Assembly: GCA_013339895.1 (NCBI GenBank)
Contig: JABACO010000024.1
Coordinates: 4,397,298 to 4,461,297 of the forward strand
Reading direction: 5' to 3'
Source: Ephydatia muelleri
Lineage: Eukaryota > Porifera > Demospongiae > Spongillida > Spongillidae
Length of the DNA: 64,000 nucleotides
The position numbers were made by a program, and so were the translations under genes. Below the pieces are notes generated by a model. It saw only the letters and a program-made list of their open reading frames with translations, searched no databases and had not been told where the DNA came from. Positions 1-11,908 of this stretch are shown piece by piece; the stretch's first letter is position 1, and every line of letters begins with the position of its first letter.

Positions 1-668
1 ATAGGTGATATTATTCAGGATCAGGACTCTGATGAAGTGTGTACATTACCGCTCACCCACAGTTTACACCCATGTTGGTGGGACTTGCTCACAAGTCACT
101 CGAGTATGCCTAATTATCTTTGTACAGTTAGTAATATGGATTATTATGTGTTCAATTAGTGTATCGTATACAAAGGTTCAAGTAGCTATTAGTGAGGATT
201 GGGTGAATGACACACAAAGGATAATTTCATTTTAGCAAGCATACACAAGCGACTTGCTCCCAACTTGCATGTCACATGCATGCAAGAGTAAACTTGTGAG
301 TGAGTGGTACTGTACATTGCACAATACTACATGTAAGCAAATGACCATATAAGGATACTACACTGAGTGAAGGGACAAGAGGTGAGGGGAAGGACATGAG
401 GTCTCACCCAATTGGAGCATCAAACCAGACGTAGAACACCTTATCAGTGTATCCTTCCAGAGGTACAGGTGTGCCCCACTTGAGGTCTCTACTGATACAT
501 CGTGGCTTCAGACCATCCCTGATCCAGGAACTGGTGATCTGGATGGCATTGGAAGACCAAACCCCTGGGAGGGTGCAGGAAGTAAGGTGAGGGGGAGAAG
601 ATGAGGAAGCAGGAGATCACACAATAGTATGGTATGTGCACAATACATCATTGTATTTATTACTATAG

Positions 669-983
669 AATAAATCTAAAATTCACAAATGGCAGAACAC
701 TAAGTCATTTTACCAAAAGAAGTAGCAGTAGACGTGCTCTAACTGCCAGACCTTCTTCCACTTGACTATGCATGCTAGGATTCAGTATAACAGACACTCC
801 TGTGATTGAACACATCAATATTGCTAAATAAATCTAAAATTCACAAATGGCAGAACACTAAGTCATTTTACCAAAAGAAGTAGCAGTAGACGTGCTCTAA
901 CTGCCAGACCTTCTTCCACTTGACTATGCATGCTAGGATTCAGTATAACAGACACTCCTGTGATTGAACACATCAATATTGCT
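669..983. repeat. 158-bp direct tandem duplication
   Basis: Two adjacent copies (669-826 and 827-983) read as identical throughout. They lie in an intron of the MetRS-like locus. The lack of differences means a very recent duplication or an assembly duplication. Confidence 0.95.
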
Positions 984-3257
984 GTGTTCATCTGCAATCA
1001 CCAGGTATGCAACAATTAGTATTCCACACGTAGAGCTACCAAAACAGATTTTATTTTAAACCATTTACTCTATAATCATAGGATTTGGATTGTCATCAAC
1101 ATGTATCATAGTTTGCAAGATTGCTGAGAAACTAGTTTGCCTCAAAATAATAATAACCTCATGTTCTTGGTAGAAGGATGTACAGGCTCAGCATACACAG
1201 CGTGTGTGAGTGCATAACTCCCCAGTGTCCCTTACCCTCTGATGATGACCTCTGGAACCACTGATCCACTGATGAGGACAGCTGCAGGGGAAGAGGTGAC
1301 CTCTGCTACCACTCTCCAGCTAGGACTGACCTTGGCTAAGTCCAGAAACAGGTGATTGGACGATTCAACCTTTGGCTGATTGGAGCATATCTTGCAACGT
1401 GGTGACTTGAGTTCAATGGCATTAATGAGATTCCCACACTTGTCACATTGGTCACCTCTGGCATCCTGATAGGGGTGTGGGGGTGTGAAAGGTGAGCAAA
1501 GGAGAGGGGTGGGGTGGTGTGGCGATGCAAGAATGGTTCAATGTGATGTCATGGGTGCTATAACCATGGCAACTCACTTCACAGGCACATACAGGACAAA
1601 TTCAACAAAATGGTCAGCAAGGAACCTAATTTACATACACAGACAATTGGGAGCACTAATAAGAACATGCATGCTGTACACGTAACACCACAGTATGAAC
1701 AAGGCAACTTGACACACACATGTGTGAGTAAAGTTGGGTACTTGGACTGAAACACTGGTCATTTGCATTGGCAACTATAAGGCAACTATGTTTTATTTGT
1801 TGTCAGTGTTTTTACGTGTTTATATCTTACACACGCTTGGATGATGCTTATCATTTTCAGCTTCGTAGTCTACTTTCAAAATAGTCACTTTCTGACAGTC
1901 TCTATAGCATGAATCTCAATATATAGCTGGTTCATTGCTCTAACATGTGAGTTATATCTATTGAGAACCAGCTATAACGTCATGTAATGTAGTGTCATTC
2001 CATGCCATTATACTGGTCTGATAAGAGCTATTAGATGCCATGATTTCAGTGGCCTGAGAGTGACATACATCCTGAATGAATCAGTGTCTACGCACATAGG
2101 CTGTAGTAAACATAAAATCTATTATATGGGGGGTCTCTTTGGTGCCACAATGAGATATCCTACATGTGCCAGAGCTCTATCCAACCTGATGGTTGATTAT
2201 TTTGCCACACTGCACTCCAAATACTCAACACATGAACTTCATCATTACCTGTTGCAGTGTTGACACTTGAGTTGTTCCATCGAGTCCTTGGACACATGTG
2301 CCCTCTGGTATATCCTGTTGAAAATATCCTGAAGAATACTGACATTGATCAGTCATCAACGTACTTGTGAACACACACATATGTTCACTCTATTTCCAAA
2401 TTTACATATTTGAGGTTTACCTAAGTAAATAACAGACGTCTTTTGTCTCTGGAGGAACACAGTCATATATCTCCTTGTAGCGACTTGAAGTACTTGGCAC
2501 ATATCTCCTGAGGGGAATGTCCCTCCTCCAACGCCTTGGTCTCTGTGGTCGTACCATACTCATCCGTACCACATATGTACAGACAGTTGTAACCATGGAG
2601 ACAGCAATACTCTAATGTTTTAAGCAAAATATGTGGCACAATAAAAAACACCCAAAAACGCTTTATAAAATAACATACAAGAAGCAGTTACACTAATGCA
2701 AGATGCAGAAATAGTTACATATTGTGCCAGTGTGCATGTGGATAGCAGCCATTTTTATGTGCCACTCCCACATGCCATGTAAGGTAACATGCATGCACAG
2801 TTTACATTATCAGGGTATGTACCCTAGCACATGATGATGCACACACATATAGTGGTGCATCACGTGATGTGCGTGTATGTACAGGTGAGCACATACCATG
2901 CAAAGAGCCAGCACTATAGGCACATCCTATGATGTTTTCAAGGTGAGGGACATTACTGACATACATGTAGGGAAACACTAGTTATCAAGATGTAAGGCTT
3001 ACTTTCATCTACACTGTAAATGGTTCAATCTTCCTGACCTGAAATAGGATAATAGAATTCCAGGATTCCTAAATCCTTACTAACTTTGATCATTTTGACA
3101 TAACTCACACACACATACATCTCATACAACACATATTCATTTGTTTCAACATAACTCACATAGACACACATCCACACAATACATGTAGTAAAGATTCAGA
3201 CACATAAACAGCAACCCACACATACAGTTGAACATGAAAAACAACACTGTACATTGA

Positions 3258-3354
3258 CACACACATATTCTCTCTCTCTCTCTCTTTCACACACACATAC
3301 ACACACACACATACAGACATACAGACATACACACATACAGACACACACACACAC
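3258..3354. repeat. (TC)n-(AC)n compound microsatellite
   Basis: A run of TC dinucleotides passes into AC dinucleotides interrupted by CAGA and CATA. Open frames here are repeat artefacts. Confidence 0.95.
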
Positions 3355-3559
3355 TGTACATAAGCCCACTTTCAATCGATTTTGCATCATGTCCATTCCC
3401 ACACCTCTCAGGTTGAGGTTGGAAGCCATCCTGATGCTTTCCCACAGGTGAATTATTACAAGGGGTAGCCACACCCACATCCTTTCCCAACAGGAAGTCC
3501 AGGTTCCAGGTATCCCTGGTAGCCAACACCTCCAGATGCCTTCCAAATGGCTGCCGTGA

Positions 3560-4165
3560 ATGGTTCCTTGCGTGCCAATGAAATAAACCATTGGCACACG
3601 TGGGGTGCAACTCTGTGATGAATACCATCCATTTGATTTTGTGACCCTCTTTTCATGTTATGTATACTTGAACATACGAGGTTAAATATGAGACCTGTGT
3701 ATACAGAATGTCATAAGCAGAGTACATAAATACTCCCACAGCTATATATACTCTCCACATACATACAACCCACCTCCATACACTCTTAACCCTTACCTCC
3801 ACTACCATCTGACTCTGGGGCAAGAACTGGATACAGAGAAGACCACACCACCGCATCAGCATAACACACCTCGTGCATCATGGTTGCTTGCGTCCCAATG
3901 AGATGAACCATTGGCACACCTGGGGTGCAACCCTGTGATGAACTGAAGAGAATAGCATCTATTTGATTTTTGACCCTCTCTTTCATGTTATGTATACTTC
4001 AACTGGAGATAATATATTATCTCTGGTTGAACATACAAGGCCATATGCGGTGTATACAGGATATTCATAAGCAGAGTACATACACACAGCTATATATACT
4101 CTCCACATACAAGAACTAGATACAGAGAAGACCACACCACCACATCAGCAAGACACACCCCCTTC
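3560..4165. repeat. tandem duplication of a MetRS exon pair
   Basis: About 300 bp at 3560-3875 recurs at 3876-4165 with modest divergence. Each copy carries, on the minus strand, one exon with CQWFISL and one with VVWSSLY, both from the GST-like N-terminal domain. One unit probably arose by duplication; the family has only one such pair, so at most one can be used. Confidence 0.8.
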
Positions 4166-4502
4166 TAGAATACAAAATACATGCTCCAAAGTGAAGCCTC
4201 AACACATACCACCCCTCCCCCTCTCCTACACACCACAACTTACACCAAGAAACACCATCACCCTTATTGCCATTTTCTGCAAACGTAGGTCTGGGGACCT
4301 GACTACTAATTCCAGTCATTCTTAGCACAGACATACTCCCTTTTGCAAGGGTGAGGCCACAGGTGCCGGGAATATGGCGGGAACACATTACCTCCATCAG
4401 GGCGCCTCCATGGGCAGAGAGGTGGCCTTGAAGCCTTCCAAGAGCAGTGAGGAGCTCTGGAGTGTCCATCTACCATTCAGAACACCACACCTGATGGCAG
4501 GC

Positions 4503-4567
<65 letters not shown>
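4503..4567. repeat. (GT)n microsatellite
   Basis: About 32 GT units with one interruption, just upstream (in gene sense) of a MetRS-like exon and next to the 24-bp minisatellite. Confidence 0.95.
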
Positions 4568-4569
<2 letters not shown>

Positions 4570-4640
4570 ATGTGCACATGTACATGTAACATGTGACTAT
4601 ACAAATGCATACGCGTGTGTAGTGTACTGTATTGTACATA

Positions 4641-5075
4641 CATATGGCTGGGGTTATGTGTGTACATATGGCTAGGGTTATGTGTGTACATATGGCTGGG
4701 GTTATGTGTGTACATATGGCTGGGGTTATGTGTGTACATATGGCTGGGGTTATGTGTGTACATATGGCTGGGGTTATGTGTGTACATATGGCTGGGGTTA
4801 TGTGTGTACATATGGCTGGGGTTATGTGTGTACATATGGCTGGGGTTATGTGCGTACATATGGCTGGGGTTATGTGTGTACATATGGCTGGGGTTATGTG
4901 TGTACATATGGCTAGGGTTATGTGTGTACATATGGCTGGGGTTATGTGTGTACATATGGCTGGGGTTATGTGCGTACATATGGCTGGGGTTATGTGTGTA
5001 CATATGGCTGGGGTTATGTGTGTACATATGGCTGGGGTTATGTGTGTAGTACATATGGCTGGGGTTATGTATGTA
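4641..5075. repeat. 24-bp minisatellite, 18 copies
   Basis: Unit CATATGGCTGGGGTTATGTG plus TGTA, phased every 24 bp from 4641 to 5025 with an eighteenth copy at 5052 after a 3-bp insertion. Variants: GCTAGGG in units 2 and 12, GCG for GTG after units 9 and 14. As 24 is a multiple of 3, frames stay open on both strands (8-residue periods); I do not regard them as genes. Confidence 0.97.
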
Positions 5076-5435
5076 TATGAATATGTATGCACATGAAAGT
5101 TTTAACCAGTAGTTATTAAGCACACAATCATAGCATGTACCAATATATCACTTACATGCACTAATACTTCCTTCTACATCTATGATAAAATGTTTTATTG
5201 TGATGAAAGCAATAAGTGCAGGTTGCTCATGACCACACTCACTTTCCGTGTACTGCTCTCCCATTCCAGCCAGTAGTCCACCAAGGCACATTGCTCCGGT
5301 GAACCAAAAACGACCCACGTTTTGAGCCTGCTCAGTTGCTATGCCGGAGAAGAGTCGAGGGAAATGACGTAATCCGCAATAGCTTCATTAACATGCATGA
5401 CGCGCAACATGAAAATTTTCAATCTAGTAGTATGT

Positions 5436-5458
5436 TTGTGTGTATCTGTGTGTGTGTG

Positions 5459-5531
<73 letters not shown>
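5436..5531. repeat. (GT)n microsatellite
   Basis: Long GT run with three GC interruptions. Confidence 0.95.
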
Positions 5532-5536
<5 letters not shown>

Positions 5537-5539
5537 TGT

Positions 5540-6950
5540 CTGAAATCACGTGACGCCAAAAGGAAATAAAAAATGTACAAGGACACAAGAACAAAGGCTG
5601 GTTACATGAACTACTTACGCTGCGCGCACCAAGCTTGAAGACAGTAGTGTTGTTTGCCAACTACACCTTTTATTAGAGCGTACTACGAGTGGGTGGTGTC
5701 GCTCGGCCCAGGATTTCACTAATCATAACGATCTTCAGGTAGTACAGAGTCTTCTTCAATTTATCAAAACGCTTCCGTGTGCGCCACGTACCGCAATAAC
5801 TATTGCTGACTAACAAATGAGCGCTACATCGTGAAGGTTTGTAAGGTGGACCTGTACGAGCCTAACTTGACAAAATTGCATAGGTTATATGGAACAGTGC
5901 AAAACTAGAAAATACTATGCAACCTAGGAATGTCACAAAGTTACAACATATGAGACATGTAAATTTATTACACAATTACCCCAAACTAACTGTTTATAAC
6001 AATGCTGTTTTTATTATTTATCATACATATACAACAATAATACATGACTATGGAACTAAAACTGTCCAGCTGAGCCTGGATTGGTGGAGACCTGGCTAGC
6101 AAAGCTCTTGCAGTGGCACGCATAAGTTTGAAGTTAAGATGGCCAAAAATGTCAGATAGTAGTTACCCTTGGGCTAAGCAGATCCCACAGAGAGAAGAGA
6201 AGCCAGGCGAGAAAAAGGTGCATTGTGCCTCATCACCCCAGGCTCCATAGGTCTTGATGTATGTATGGACAACTATAATCCTTGTAATGAATAAATGAAC
6301 ACACAGTACAAATGAATCGGCAGTAGTTCAGTAATAATTATTGTATCTCAGAAATGTAAAATACACTGTAGACAGGCGACAAGTACAATACTATTACACA
6401 TCATTGAGATTTATATGTAGTTTTACCTGCCTTGTGACCTTCTAGATAGCCAAATATGTAATTTTCGGCATTTTAATTTTGTACTGTCTCAGTGTTTATA
6501 GAGCTCATTGCTTCTGCTATTATTTTTCACAGCTTTGGAAGTGTATAATTTAGCAATTTGAATGTGGTCTTATACTTGTGTACAAGGCTAGAACCCACTC
6601 TTAAGCATACAATTGTATTGCTTCTATTTCCTCTGCCTAATGGAATGCCACCTCTGGTTCAGCCATCTTCACGTTCTTAGAAGCACGAGCATCCACCAGC
6701 TGACTCTTTCTCTTCGGCATCGCTGAGCACATTTTAACGCAAGAGAAATAGCATCCATTTTTATGAACACATTCCTTCGGCATCGCAAGCTACTATATCG
6801 CAAGCACAATAAACAAATAACGAGAACGCTGTACACTAGCTGATAACATGCGCTAGGCGCGCGCATAACAATTGAGCTTGTCTAGCTATTGTTGCACTGA
6901 TCTGGAAATCGCTATATATATTATGTACGCGGCTAATAATAGTGCATAAC
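5540..6950. other. AT-rich stretch with no recognised gene
   Basis: No convincing coding homology on either strand. The region 5600-5900 is the most GC-balanced part and lies just beyond the first recognisable MetRS-like exon, so a 5' exon or promoter could be here; a possible splice donor on the minus strand lies near 5610. Nothing further can be supported. Confidence 0.4.
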
Positions 6951-7360
6951 TGACTCCTCCCTATACTATCATTAAGTATTTTTGGCACGTTTTGCCGTCG
7001 AGCAATCTTATTATTGATCGTTTGGAAAATACAATTCATGAAATGTGAAATGTTCTCTATACACAGCGATTCTTACGCACTGAGAATCATGTTACGGAGA
7101 TTGTAATAATCCATGTCCCCAAACTTTGATTTGTACTTCCAGAAATTCAAAATCTGCAACAATATCTATCTTAATTTTCAATTTTATTTATTTTATTTTA
7201 TTTTTTGGCATAATGATATACAATCAGAGTATCTTCTATTGCAGATACACTATTTACAGACTCATCTGATCCAATGCACAGGGCTCGTTTCCTTGCAGCA
7301 TCCTGTAAGGAGTCCGGTGCATGATTAAATGCCCTGCCGGTTACATCACTGGGACTACGC

Positions 7361-7988
7361 ATGGATAATGCTACTATGAGAATATCTATGGGTATCCGTC
7401 TGGGACTACCTTTATGTCAAAACCATAACTGCCAACACTGTGGGGCAGAGGTGTCTCAGTTTGCCACGCATGGCTTAAGCTGCAGAAAGAGTGCAGGACG
7501 CCATCACCGCCATTCAGCTGTGAACGAGATCATACACAGAGCTTTGGTTTCAGCACATATTCCATCACCTTCAGGTCTGTATCGTTCAGATGGGAAGCGA
7601 CCTGATGGTGTTTCAATTGTCCCTTGGAAATGTGGGCAACTTCTGGTGTGGGATGCAACGTGTCCGGATACTTTTGCACCTTCTTACTCCACAATTGCTG
7701 CACACCAAGTTGGAGCAGTTGCTCAACAGGCAGAAGATGCAGAAGTATAAACACCTTGACTCATGCTACTTTTTCACCCCAGTGGCAATAGAGACAAGTG
7801 GAGTTTTTGGACCAAAGACAAAAGAGTTCCTGAAAGAGTTGGGGCTTCGATTGAGGCAAGTGTCTGGAGAAGCCAACTCCTTTGCATACCTCACTCAGAG
7901 ACTCTCAGTTGCCATCCAACGTGGCAATGCAGCTTCTGTGCTGGGAACAATTAAGATGGACAGTGAAGAGGAAGAGTTTTTAGTATAA
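7361..7988 (+). pseudogene. non-LTR retrotransposon 3' fragment with restriction-like endonuclease
   Basis: The open frame from 7361 carries a C-x2-C-x9-H-x3-C zinc motif (7430 on, CQHC...HGLSC) followed by RPD (from 7598) and, 15 residues later, D in LLVWDATCPD (7652). This CCHC plus R/KPD...D order is the signature of the restriction-like endonuclease at the C-terminus of R2/NeSL-type non-LTR retrotransposons. Near 7740 the frame breaks and continues in another frame (PVAIETSGVFGPKTKEF to the stop at 7986-7988), so one indel separates the parts. No reverse transcriptase is present: a 5'-truncated copy, as expected of target-primed reverse transcription. It sits inside copy A of the tandem block. 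Confidence 0.75.
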
Positions 7989-7997
7989 TAATTGTGT

Positions 7998-8302
7998 ATT
8001 GGAAGTTTCGTTAGAAACTTCCATATAGAATTTGACCCCGACTATGAATGTCATAAAAAAAACGCGACCCGTCTGTAACAACACTCCCGACGATCGGATC
8101 GTGTAGCTTGTTTTAGCAATCGATCTAGAAGTCAAAAATGAGTAGTTTCGTTTTTGTTTCATGTCGCAGAACCGCGTGGTTGTAGAGAACAAGAGTGTAC
8201 TGCCCGTTCTCGTACCCAGTCTCGGAACAAGGGGCGGGTCGTCTTCTTCTCCTCCTCCTTCTCCTTCTTGGCAACGCATAACTCGGGACAGGAACACTTT
8301 TA
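7998..8302. repeat. dispersed ~300-bp repeat, copy 1
   Basis: Shares long blocks with 16079-16350, for example ACTCCCGACGAT and GCATAACTCGGGACAGGAAC. It opens with the hairpin GGAAGTTTC-GTTA-GAAACTTCC. It directly follows the non-LTR fragment, so it could be that element's 3' tail, but copy 2 stands alone. No stable coding frame is shared by the copies. Confidence 0.8.
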
Positions 8303-8445
8303 AGCGATCAAAATTTCACCACTAGCTTCAGAATCGGATGGAGACTCGCTTTTATATAAATAATCGATGTTATACTCTGATACACAATCGACTATCAGAC
8401 TATGTCTTGTATAATTAGACATTGGGTGTGAAAGAAAATTAAGAA

Positions 8446-8728
8446 AACAAGTAAATAAAAACACTCTCTACGAGAAAGTTGGTGGGATATAGGATTTGAA
8501 GGCAATTGGTGGTGTAAAAAGCAAGGAAACAAGGTCTTATCAGAAGGGAAAATGTAATAGTCCTATAATTAGCACACAAAAAACATACGCCCTAGAAATG
8601 TGCTAAATATAGGACTATTACATTTTCCCTTCTGATAAGACCTTGTTTCCTTGCTTTTTACACCACCAATTGCCTTCAAATCCTATATCCCACCAACTTT
8701 CTCGTAGAGAATGTTTTTATTTACTTGT
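8446..8728. mobile_element. foldback/MITE-like hairpin element, family 1
   Basis: Near-perfect palindrome of about 283 bp: arms of roughly 120 bp flank a 30-bp centre. The arms contain AAAAGCAAGGAAACAAGGTC and its complement. A diverged second copy lies at about 19165-19385. No coding capacity; probably a non-autonomous DNA transposon. Confidence 0.85.
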
Positions 8729-8928
8729 TGTATGAGTGAGTGAGTGAGTGCGTTACGATAAGTATATGTTAGGTTGTGTTTTTGTTAGCCATATGTGCAT
8801 GTATTCCTGTATATTCAACATTTCCTTATAATACAAATGCATATTATTACAAATGACTATATTTTTTATTATGATGTAAACAAAGTATGGAATAATGTCA
8901 TGAAATAAATTTTCTCCGATTCATGAGG

Positions 8929-9006
8929 AAAAATGCGTGTATTTGTGAATGAGAGTGTGGGGGACGGGGTGGGTGTCGGGGGGAGGGGGTGGGGGGACGA
9001 AAGAGG
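8929..9006. repeat. G-rich low-complexity tract
   Basis: Purine-rich run of G blocks separated by single A or T, part of the tandem block; its counterpart in copy B is at 10240-10290. Confidence 0.7.
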
Positions 9007-9546
9007 GTAACTTCAGCCAGGCTGTCTAATTGTATTTTTTAAATGTGTGAGCCAATTGCAAGATGCGAAATGTCACAATTGCAAATTCAATAAACACCTG
9101 GTTAATAAAAGAGCAAAATGAGTGTTTTGAAATATTAGCGCACAAAATCTCAAATTTATTGTGCACCAAAAAATGATAAATCGTCGTAAGGTATATTCAT
9201 GTATTCCAATGACTTTTTTGTAAATATATTTGTAAACAAAACATATGCAAGAATATGATTACACATGCACTCTACACATACACTATGTATAGTGAGGTGA
9301 GGTAGCTAATACTGATACAGTTGTGACTGAATATTTTCAAACGAATATGTGTTGTTGTGAACATGTCGTATGTTTAGTGCATTGTTTCTTGCATAATGTG
9401 TAATCTTTTAATATCATTGAAATGTGCCAAAATCTACAACATTAGTTAAATTATCATCAAAACAATCACTTACATGATGATCAAAAATGCTAACACCAAA
9501 CAGAAAATCACTACTTCAGTACAAACTAAGAAGTCAGAGAACACAC

Positions 9547-9780
9547 TCAAGTGAGTAGTAGACTATACTTCTCATCCAGGTCAAAAGCCTCTTTTCCCAC
9601 TTCACGCAAAGCTGATGTTAATTGTTGAACTGAGGGGAGGTAGTGATTGGGTGGTGCCCAGTCCAACCACATCATTAGCATGGCTGAATAGTAGTCCTCC
9701 TCTCCAGTTTACCCAGGTTCCCGTACAATGGCGGACTGTTTTTCTTCTGTGAAGCCAAGTTAGCGGGCAATGCCTTTCCA
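9547..9780 (-). pseudogene. decayed death-domain exon, copy A
   Basis: Minus-strand frame of 78 codons with a death-domain pattern (WKGIAR, LGFTEE, MMWLDWA, LTSALREVG) ending near a stop at 9547. Two in-frame stop codons interrupt it (after IAR and after REPG). Death domains are six-helix adaptor modules of apoptosis and innate-immune signalling. The paralogue in copy B has a different stop, so each decayed independently. Confidence 0.7.
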
Positions 9781-10339
9781 TTTAGAGCATGCTTTAGTCA
9801 TTTGATGTGCCGAGGGTTATTGAAAAGCCTCATTAAACTGAACTTGATCATGAGTTGTTTATGTTTCAACTTGAAATAATTTTTGTGGCATGTTTTGTCT
9901 TCGTGCAACCATATTGATATTTAATTGTGATTATTTGCAAGACGTTTTCATACTTTATGACACTTCATGAAACCTGAAATATTCTCTACACACAGCAATT
10001 CTTACATACTTAGAATCAGCCAGTATATGTTATATGGATTTAAATAGCCCATGCATTTCAACACCCCCAAACTTTGACTTGTACTTTCAGAAAAGGAAAT
10101 TAAGCAGCAATATCGATCTTCTTAATTACTATTATTGCAACGGTTAGTTCTATTTATTAAAAATAAACTTTTCATTTGTAAACAGTGTATGAAAATAATG
10201 TCATGAAATCAATAACCTCTGACTGATTCACGAGGCAAAATGTATGGCGGGATTTGAAGAGGGGGAGGTGGGGGTTGGAAGGCAAGGAATTAAAAACAGT
10301 CAGCCAGGCCAGCCTGTCCTCCCATCCTGTGGCATGTCA

Positions 10340-10880
10340 TGGTGTACCCTAGGAAATATGGAGTAGTGCCCCCATCAAGGTCTGACTCTAATTTGGCACT
10401 CCTGTACATAGCTTTTGTGCATCAAATCAATTACAGTACAAGTAGGTTTAAACACGCATTGTGCAACAGTGGCATTTGATAGTCGAGACATAACCCAATG
10501 CTTTATGTCTGTCACTGAATCAATCATAACCCTCACTTATGGTTTGCTTTTGCGATTAAACAATAAAGGATCCAAGTTATGATGGAAAAGGACCTGGCAA
10601 AGAAATGCATTTCATGTCATCAGTAAAGCAATCCCTCCAGCCCATCATCCACCTGGCCTCAGGCCCAGTCACAGCATTCTGACATAATCTCACCAGAAAA
10701 ACCCTGTTCTAATCCAGGAGGAGTAATGGGTAATCACATCCCTAGACCCTCAAAGCTTTGTGAACTAGGATCAAATGATGCTTAGGGTGTACTTTCAGCT
10801 CTCAGTATCAAATAATTATGGCTGCCCCAGACCGCTGTACATGTTACAAACGCTATGACAAAAGCTGCATGTAAGGCATA
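10340..10880. other. unassigned sequence between repeat halves
   Basis: This part of copy B has no counterpart recognised in copy A. No coding frame or repeat family could be assigned. Confidence 0.35.
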
Positions 10881-11037
10881 ACTGTATTTAATAGCATTTT
10901 GTAATGTGTGAGCAGATTGCTCGATGCAAAATACCACAATTGCAATTAAACACCAGTTTATAACAGAGAAAAATGAGTGTTTTGAATGTTAGTGCACAAA
11001 TTCTCAGAATTAGCATAATACTGTAAATGTCAAAAAA

Positions 11038-11290
11038 TGGGACAGTTTCCGCGAAAATTGCCCCACGGTTAAAATGCTATAAAAATGCATCGCGTTCGAA
11101 TCGCTATAACTTCCCAACGGATAACGCTATCGACATCCTATTTTCAACACTTCATAGTGCAATGGTGTGGTATGAAGTGTTGAAAATAGAAAGCCGATAG
11201 CGTTATCCCTTGGGAAGTTATAGCGATTCAAACGCGATGCATTTTTATAACATTTTAACCGTGGGGCAATTTTCGTGGAAACTGTCCCAA
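11038..11290. mobile_element. foldback/MITE-like hairpin element, family 2
   Basis: Palindrome of about 253 bp with ends TGGGACAGTTTCCGCG / complement and arms of about 115 bp around a 20-bp centre. The paralogous position in copy A (near 9170) is uninterrupted, so this is an insertion. Partial copies occur at 61290-61345 and 61683-61806. Confidence 0.88.
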
Positions 11291-11671
11291 ATGATATAGT
11301 TATACTATGGCTCATGCATTCCAATGGCTTTGGTGTAAATATGTATGTAATTATATATGTAACCCCAACATATACAAGCATATGATTAGACATGCACCCT
11401 ACACACACTGAGTGGAGATGGCTAATACTGATGTGGCGGAATGTTAAAAAAAAACAAAAAAGTTGTGTAATGCGTTGCTGTGAACATGTTGCATGTTTAG
11501 TGCACTGTTTCTTGTAAATTATTCTCAATCTCAAAACAATATCCTTGAAATGCACCAAAATCTACAACATTAATTATATCATCAAAATAAAGAATTACAC
11601 GATGATCATAAACATTAATGCCAAACAGACAATCACTGCTTCAGTACAAACTAAGAAGTCAACGAACACAC

Positions 11672-11908
11672 TCAACTGCCTTGTCTGTACTTCCTATCCA
11701 AGTCAAAGGCCAGTCTCTCAAAGCCCACTTCACGCAAAGCTGATGTTCATTGTTGAACTGAGGGAAGGTGGTGATTGGGTTGTGCCCAGTCCAACCACAT
11801 CATCAGCATGGCTGAATAGTAGTCCTCCTCCCCAGTTTGCCCAGGTTCCCGTAAAATGGTGGACAGTTCTTCTTCTGTGAAGCCAAGTTTTCGGCCAATG
11901 CCTTCCAT
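11672..11908 (-). pseudogene. decayed death-domain exon, copy B
   Basis: 79-codon minus frame with GRKLGFTEEELSTILREPG, MMWLDWAQPNH and REVGFERLAFDLDRKY, a clear death-domain pattern. One in-frame TGA follows PSVQQ, where copy A keeps a leucine codon. A one-base deletion relative to copy A precedes the first residues. Confidence 0.75.

Larger units (their letters stand above)
408..5330 (-). pseudogene. MARS1: methionyl-tRNA synthetase (cytosolic type), degenerate multi-exon copy
   Basis: Minus-strand exons align in order with eukaryotic cytosolic MetRS, which charges tRNA-Met. A GST-like N-terminal piece (VDYWLEWESS) ends at a donor at 5243. More of that domain lies near 4392-4458 and in duplicated exons at 3560-4150 (motifs VVWSSLYPVL and CQWFISL). 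The catalytic part follows: 2897-2974 (NVPHLENIIGC), 2463-2611 (CGTDEYG), 2249-2328, 1572-1625 (RFLADHFVE), 1331-1465 ([11 protein letters not shown]), 1236-1281 and 408-564 ([22 protein letters not shown]), most with good GT/AG borders. Signs of decay: the family HLGN signature reads HLEN and the next residues are disrupted; the exon expected between 2463 and 2328 is absent and 2463-2611 runs into a stop; 1572-1625 is out of frame unless bases are added. The KMSKS half was not found to the left. Family assignment is firm; pseudogene versus assembly error is inferred. Confidence 0.75.

Noticed and set aside
669..983. LTR pair with no interior
   Set aside because: The copies abut directly, lack TG/CA ends and primer sites, and have no flanking duplication; a plain tandem duplication fits better.
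4641..5075. CRISPR-like regular array
   Set aside because: Units are contiguous with no unique spacers, in a eukaryotic intron.
4397..5123. Open frames of 140-230 codons on both strands over the 24-bp repeat
   Set aside because: The unit length is divisible by three, so frames are open by construction; peptides are pure repeats with no start context or splice support.
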